This document shows positions 5,782-8,815 of a DNA stretch of 8,815 nucleotides, piece after piece. The stretch is from an uncultured bacterium (lineage in GTDB: Bacteria; Cyanobacteriota; Vampirovibrionia; Gastranaerophilales; Gastranaerophilaceae). Where the stretch lies: NCBI GenBank assembly GCA_902772945.1, contig CACYCU010000009.1, positions 1 through 8,815 of the forward strand, given 5' to 3'. Position 1 is the first letter of the stretch. Each line of letters opens with the position of its first letter. Position numbers and translations under genes: made by a program. The notes under the pieces are model-generated. The model was not told where the DNA came from. It saw only the letters and a list, made by a program, of their open reading frames with translations, and did no database searches.

Positions 5782-7458
5782 ATGACATTGTACGAAAATG
5801 TTAATGGCATTTTGTTGCCAATTGGCGGTAGAAACCGTGGAGAAGAAATTTTTAATTCAGGAGTTGCTGCTGATAGAGAAGCAGAAAAATTGGAAGAAGA
5901 AATCAGAAAGCAAATGGATTCAGGAAAGAAAAAAGTTTCAAGACCAAGAAAGCCTGTTGTAAAAATGAATTATGACGGCACTATAACATATAAAGGTACT
6001 ACATGGCAAAATTTAGAGCTTTTTAAAAAGTTTAATCCTGATGTTAAGGTTAAAACAATTGCAGATCAAATTGATGCAAGACATAAACAAAATATAAAAG
6101 CAGGCAAACCAAGCTATGTAAGATATTCAGGACAGGCGTCAAATCCAACTCCAAATCTTTATGATAATTTATGGAACAATGAAATTAAGCAAAATATTGA
6201 AAAAGGTCTAGGCAAAAGAGATCCTTTGATACAAAGTTTGTTGGCTAATCAAGAACCTAAAAACAACTTTATCCAACCAAAAGCACCTCTTACAAATGAA
6301 GAATTGCTTAAACAGCTTGCAGATGAACGTAATGCAAGACGTGCTGAACAGCAAAGATTAAAAGCAGAAAGAAAAGGCTTTAAAGGTAATATTACAAAAT
6401 TTGATGAAGCTTCAGGAAAGTATGTTTCTGCAGCTCCAGGTTCGGCTCCGAACCCTGCACCGCAGCCAAACCCAGGATATCCAATTTTTGAACCACAGCC
6501 AAATCCTGCACCGCAGCCAAACCCTGCGCCGCAGTCGCTTGTAGAAGCTTCAAAACAACCTTATGTAAAACCGGAAATGGGTCCATTGACCGGTGATAAA
6601 GCAGAACAAGTAAAAGCAGCACTTGAAGCAGAAGCTAAAAATGCAGGCAAAGCTGCAAAATCAACTAAAAATATATTAGGAAAAATACCAAAAGGTGGTA
6701 AATATGCTGCAATATTTGGTGTTGCTTTGGCTGCCGGCGCATTATTGGGTGGATTATTTAGCAAATGTGATTCTAAAGACAATAAAGCTCAAGAAATTAC
6801 AGATAAAATGAACACAAAAGAAGAAGCACCTACAAAAGATGCTCCTAAAACAAATGCACCTGATGCTAATAAAAAACCTGAAGAAAAAACAGATTCAACA
6901 ACAACTGCAGTACCACCAGTAGCAACCGAAGAAAAAACAGATTCAACAACTGCAGTACCTCCTGTAGCAACTGAAGAAAAAACAGATGCTGCAAAAGCAG
7001 ATGAAAAAGACAAAAAAGATGTAAACAAAAAAGAACCTGATTATGAAACTATAAAAGCTAAATGGGGCGATAATTACTGGAAGTATGCAAAATACGAACT
7101 TGTTAACGAAAATATCGGCAATGCAGGTTATGTACCTTCTGATAAAGAAATTTTGACAAGAATGTTTGAAATAATGGAAAGAAACGGTGTTAAACTTGCA
7201 AAAGATGGTATTCACTCAGATCCGTTACTTTTGGTAGGCGACGAAGTAAAACTTAAAAAATCAGAAAAAGCTGAGGAAAAAGCAGAACCAAAAGATGAAA
7301 AAACAGAAACTAAAAAAGATGATAAAATTGAAGAAAAAGCAGAAGAAGTAAAAAAAGACGAAAAAGCTGAAGAAGCAAAGAAAGCTGAAGAAGCAAAGAA
7401 AGCCGAAGAGAAAAAGAAGGCTGAAGAAGAAAAGAAAGACGAAAAGAAAGCAGCATAA
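5782..7458 (+). CDS. Low-complexity bitopic membrane protein with LysM-like domain
   Basis: I do not recognise this 558-residue protein as a named family. Order of parts: a hydrophilic N-terminal region without signal peptide (1-210, with a charged helix near 28-50 and another near 173-200); a Pro/Asn/Gln repeat of PNPAPQ units (223-251); a Lys/Ala-rich stretch; one hydrophobic Gly/Ala-rich segment (308-326, from YAAIFGVAL) followed by SKCDS; near-identical EEKTDSTT...PPVAT repeats (367-402); a compact region (421-493) with LysM-like features (WGDNYWKYAKYEL, a central MFEIMERNGVK, and LLLVGDEVKLKK); and a Lys/Glu/Ala-rich helical tail (494-558) like TolA domain II. Lysines before and acidic residues after the membrane segment suggest N-terminus inside and C-terminus outside, where the LysM-like part could touch peptidoglycan. 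AAGGGG (5769-5774) sits 7 bases before ATG. A structured leader precedes it and a terminator follows at once. The LysM call is tentative. Confidence 0.75.
   Translation: MTLYENVNGILLPIGGRNRGEEIFNSGVAADREAEKLEEEIRKQMDSGKKKVSRPRKPVVKMNYDGTITYKGTTWQNLELFKKFNPDVKVKTIADQIDARHKQNIKAGKPSYVRYSGQASNPTPNLYDNLWNNEIKQNIEKGLGKRDPLIQSLLANQEPKNNFIQPKAPLTNEELLKQLADERNARRAEQQRLKAERKGFKGNITKFDEASGKYVSAAPGSAPNPAPQPNPGYPIFEPQPNPAPQPNPAPQSLVEASKQPYVKPEMGPLTGDKAEQVKAALEAEAKNAGKAAKSTKNILGKIPKGGKYAAIFGVALAAGALLGGLFSKCDSKDNKAQEITDKMNTKEEAPTKDAPKTNAPDANKKPEEKTDSTTTAVPPVATEEKTDSTTAVPPVATEEKTDAAKADEKDKKDVNKKEPDYETIKAKWGDNYWKYAKYELVNENIGNAGYVPSDKEILTRMFEIMERNGVKLAKDGIHSDPLLLVGDEVKLKKSEKAEEKAEPKDEKTETKKDDKIEEKAEEVKKDEKAEEAKKAEEAKKAEEKKKAEEEKKDEKKAA
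6447..6534 (+). repeat. In-frame PNPAPQ-coding repeats
   Basis: Units coding PNPAPQ recur three times (residues 223-228, 240-245 and 246-251), with variants PNPG and the insert YPIFEP between the first and second. The DNA units such as CCTGCACCGCAGCCAAA are nearly identical, which points to recent duplication. The product is an extended Pro-rich linker before the membrane segment. The stretch is locally richer in G+C than the rest of the gene. Confidence 0.75.
6880..6987 (+). repeat. In-frame tandem repeat, 48 + 45 + 15 bp
   Basis: Unit 1 (6880-6927) encodes 16 residues, EEKTDSTTT then AVPPVAT. Unit 2 (6928-6972) is the same minus one ACA threonine codon, with four third-position changes (ACC/ACT, CCA/CCT type). 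A partial third unit (6973-6987) encodes EEKTD. The array lies just outside the predicted membrane segment and forms a Thr/Pro/Glu linker to the LysM-like region. It should be prone to copy-number change. Confidence 0.85.
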
Positions 7459-7488
7459 AAAGGAGGTCCATTTGGACCTCTTTTATTT
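7459..7488 (+). terminator. Intrinsic terminator after the LysM-like protein gene
   Basis: GAGGTCC (7463-7469) pairs with GGACCTC (7474-7480) around the loop ATTT. A G-T pair and A-T pairs extend the stem, and TTTTATTT follows. It begins right after the stop codon at 7456-7458. The left arm contains an AAGGAGGT sequence, but it is locked in the stem and no start codon follows. Confidence 0.9.
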
Positions 7489-7573
7489 GTAAAAAAATGT
7501 ATCTTTTTAAATTTTTTATTATCAAAAAAATAATTTACGAGGTTTAATAATAAAAAATTTGAAAGGATTTATT

Positions 7574-7858
7574 ATGGAAGGAATAAAATTAGGTTTTTCA
7601 TTTGTTGATATGGCAAAACGCTGGGGCACAGGTATCGGTAGCTACAGATTGAATGACGGCTCCAGCGTAAAGTTGTTAAGTAATCCAAAAACAGGTATTA
7701 CACAGCTATTTCAAGTTAAATATAACAGACTAATCAGTGCGGAAGCAGCAAAAGGAAACGATAATATTTTGGCGATGATTGGAAGATATGAACAAAAAGC
7801 TGTTAATATAGAAGAAGCAGACCATGCTTTAATAAGTAGTTTTCAAGTAATTGGCTAA
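7574..7858 (+). CDS. Small protein of unknown function (94 residues)
   Basis: I do not recognise this protein. The start is the ATG at 7574, with AAAGGA (7562-7567) six bases upstream; an in-frame TTG at 7559 overlaps that site and is unlikely. The product MEGIKLGFSFVDMAKRWGTG... has no signal peptide, no membrane segment and no cysteine. The N-terminal half is rich in Gly and beta-forming residues (GSYRLNDGSSVKLLSNP, TQLFQVKYNRL) and the C-terminal half (about 57-85, from SAEAAKGND to EEADHAL) looks helical, so it is probably a compact soluble domain. It sits between two terminators and so is probably its own transcription unit, although no clear promoter stands out in the AT-rich 7489-7560 stretch. 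That it is a real gene is supported by the ribosome-binding site and the terminator 3' of it. Confidence 0.7.
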   Translation: MEGIKLGFSFVDMAKRWGTGIGSYRLNDGSSVKLLSNPKTGITQLFQVKYNRLISAEAAKGNDNILAMIGRYEQKAVNIEEADHALISSFQVIG

Positions 7859-7892
7859 TAAAAAAAGAGATTCTTTTGAATCTCTTTTTTTA
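7859..7892. terminator. Bidirectional intrinsic terminator between convergent genes
   Basis: AGAGATTC (7866-7873) pairs with GAATCTCT (7878-7885) around TTTT. An A-run (7859-7866) on the left and a T-run (7885-7891) on the right give a U-tract in both directions. It therefore fits termination of the 94-residue gene on the plus strand and of fba on the minus strand, whose stop is at 7910. Confidence 0.9.
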
Positions 7893-7909
7893 TTATTATT
7901 TTTTAAGAA

Positions 7910-8815
7910 CTAATCTTTTGCGTGTCCTGCTGTTCCTAAAACGTCACGCATTTTGTGCATAACCATTTCTTTAACAGCTGTTCTGCCAGGTCCCATATAT
8001 TCACGCGGGTCAAATTTTTCAGGATGTTCTACAAAGAATTCTCTGATAGTTGATGTCATAGCCAATCTCAAGTCTGTATCGATATTGATTTTAGCAACAC
8101 CGTGTTTAGAAGCATAATTCAACATTTCTTCAGGAACACCTTGTGCGTTAGGCAATTGACCGCCGTATTGATTACATTTAGCAACGAATTCAGCAGGAAC
8201 TGAAGAAGATCCGTGAAGAACGATTGGGTAATCTCCAAAACCAGCTTCTTTCAAAGCATCTTTAATTTCTTTAAGTCTTTCAAAATCAAGTTTAGCTTCA
8301 CCTTTGAATTTGTAAGCACCGTGAGAAGTACCTATAGCGATAGCTAAAGAATCACAACCTGTTTGTTTTACAAATTCAACAGCTTCTTTAACGTTAGTGT
8401 ATTTAGCATCCTTTTCAGAAACATTAACGTCATCTTCAACACCAGCAAGTTTACCAAGTTCAGCTTCAACTGAAACTCCGCGTTCATGTGCATATTCAAC
8501 AACTTGTTTAGTAACTCTAACGTTTTCTTCGAATGGGAATCTTGAACCGTCAATCATAACAGATGAAAAACCACCGTCGATACAAGCTTTACAAATTTCG
8601 AAATCAGCACCGTGATCAAGGTGTAAAGCAATAGGAACCGTAGTTGTAGCCAATGCAGCTTCAACCAATTTTACTAAATAAGTTTGGTTAGCATATTTTC
8701 TTGCGCCTGCAGAAACTTGCAAAATAATAGGTGATTGAGTTTCTTCAGCAGCTTCTGCAATACCTTGCAAAATTTCCATGTTGTTAACGTTGTAAGCACC
8801 GATAGCATATCCGCC
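7910..8815 (-). CDS. fba: Class II fructose-bisphosphate aldolase (5' end outside window)
   Basis: This zinc-dependent aldolase splits fructose 1,6-bisphosphate into glyceraldehyde 3-phosphate and dihydroxyacetone phosphate, and runs in reverse in gluconeogenesis, in the cytoplasm. The reading frame continues to the window edge: codons before the ATG at 8779 encode GGYAIGAYNVNN, the conserved segment of the family N-terminus, so that ATG is internal and some 10-20 residues are missing. The visible 301 residues contain the catalytic and zinc-site motif HLDHG (8623-8609), VEAELGKLAGVEDD, AIGTSHGAYKF (near 8340-8308), LHGSSSVP (near 8224-8199) and NIDTDLR (near 8090-8067). The C-terminal part, with FDPREYMGPGRTAV, is intact to the TAG at 7910-7912. 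The length and motifs fit the class IIB type. It converges on the 94-residue gene with a shared terminator. The promoter is outside the window. Confidence 0.95.
   Translation of the reverse strand, partial: GGYAIGAYNVNNMEILQGIAEAAEETQSPIILQVSAGARKYANQTYLVKLVEAALATTTVPIALHLDHGADFEICKACIDGGFSSVMIDGSRFPFEENVRVTKQVVEYAHERGVSVEAELGKLAGVEDDVNVSEKDAKYTNVKEAVEFVKQTGCDSLAIAIGTSHGAYKFKGEAKLDFERLKEIKDALKEAGFGDYPIVLHGSSSVPAEFVAKCNQYGGQLPNAQGVPEEMLNYASKHGVAKINIDTDLRLAMTSTIREFFVEHPEKFDPREYMGPGRTAVKEMVMHKMRDVLGTAGHAKD

Noticed and set aside
6447..6534. CRISPR-like repeat structure
   Set aside because: The repeats are in frame, uneven and without unique spacers; they code for a Pro-rich linker.
6789..7028. 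Minus-strand reading frame with repeated VATGGTAVVESVFSS-type peptide
   Set aside because: It is the antisense reading of the tandem repeat in the 558-residue gene, has no ribosome-binding site and no sensible protein.
7458..7470. A perfect-looking Shine-Dalgarno sequence AAGGAGGT just after the stop of the 558-residue gene
   Set aside because: It forms the left arm of the terminator hairpin and no start codon lies at a suitable distance downstream.
7559..7573. TTG at 7559 as start of the 94-residue gene
   Set aside because: It lies on the 5' edge of the AAAGGA site, which is well spaced for the ATG at 7574.
8777..8779. ATG at 8779 as the true start of fba
   Set aside because: The frame stays open to the window edge and encodes the conserved GGYAIGAYNVNN segment, so this Met is internal.

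Overview
The window is about 8.8 kb of an AT-rich bacterial chromosome (standard code, clear Shine-Dalgarno sites before most genes). It carries seven protein genes, and one of them runs off the right edge. Housekeeping genes (rsmI, pheT, fba) alternate with envelope-type and unrecognised genes. There are no tRNA or rRNA genes, transposases, CRISPR arrays or phage genes. My best guess at the source is a non-photosynthetic gut relative of the Cyanobacteria (Vampirovibrionia/Gastranaerophilales). This rests on the base composition, pheT standing apart from pheS as it does in cyanobacteria, a class II aldolase, and SH3b/LysM-type envelope proteins. It is an inference; other AT-rich bacteria are not excluded.

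Layout. Bases 1-310 hold no credible gene but many inverted repeats: a 13-bp perfect hairpin, three 8-bp hairpins and a 10-bp long-range pair that would enclose two of them. This could be a structured RNA or an intergenic repeat. Next is rsmI (+), which has no ribosome-binding site and a TATAAT box placed so that the transcript could begin at the start codon. It converges on a minus-strand gene whose stop codon overlaps its own inside one CTAG. That minus-strand gene encodes a regulator that appears to be four GntR-type winged helices in tandem and little else. A 117-bp divergent region with an inverted repeat over candidate promoters separates it from pheT (+).

After pheT comes a secreted protein with two SH3b-like domains (+). 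A 198-bp gap follows, ending in a long nested hairpin directly before the ribosome-binding site of the next gene. That gene encodes a 558-residue low-complexity protein with one central membrane segment, a LysM-like domain and a TolA-like Lys/Glu/Ala tail. It ends in a strong terminator. A 94-residue protein of unknown function follows, and then a terminator that can work in both directions. The minus-strand fructose-bisphosphate aldolase gene fba closes the window and lacks its 5' end.

How the genes relate. rsmI (16S rRNA methylation) and pheT (Phe-tRNA charging) serve translation, and fba serves glycolysis. The SH3b protein and the LysM-like membrane protein both look directed at the cell wall and may belong to the same envelope process; only proximity and domain type support this. 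The tandem winged-helix protein has no ligand-binding domain and may control its own divergent promoter region. The most unusual items are the four-fold winged-helix regulator, the nested leader hairpin, the 558-residue membrane protein and the dyad-rich first 310 bases.
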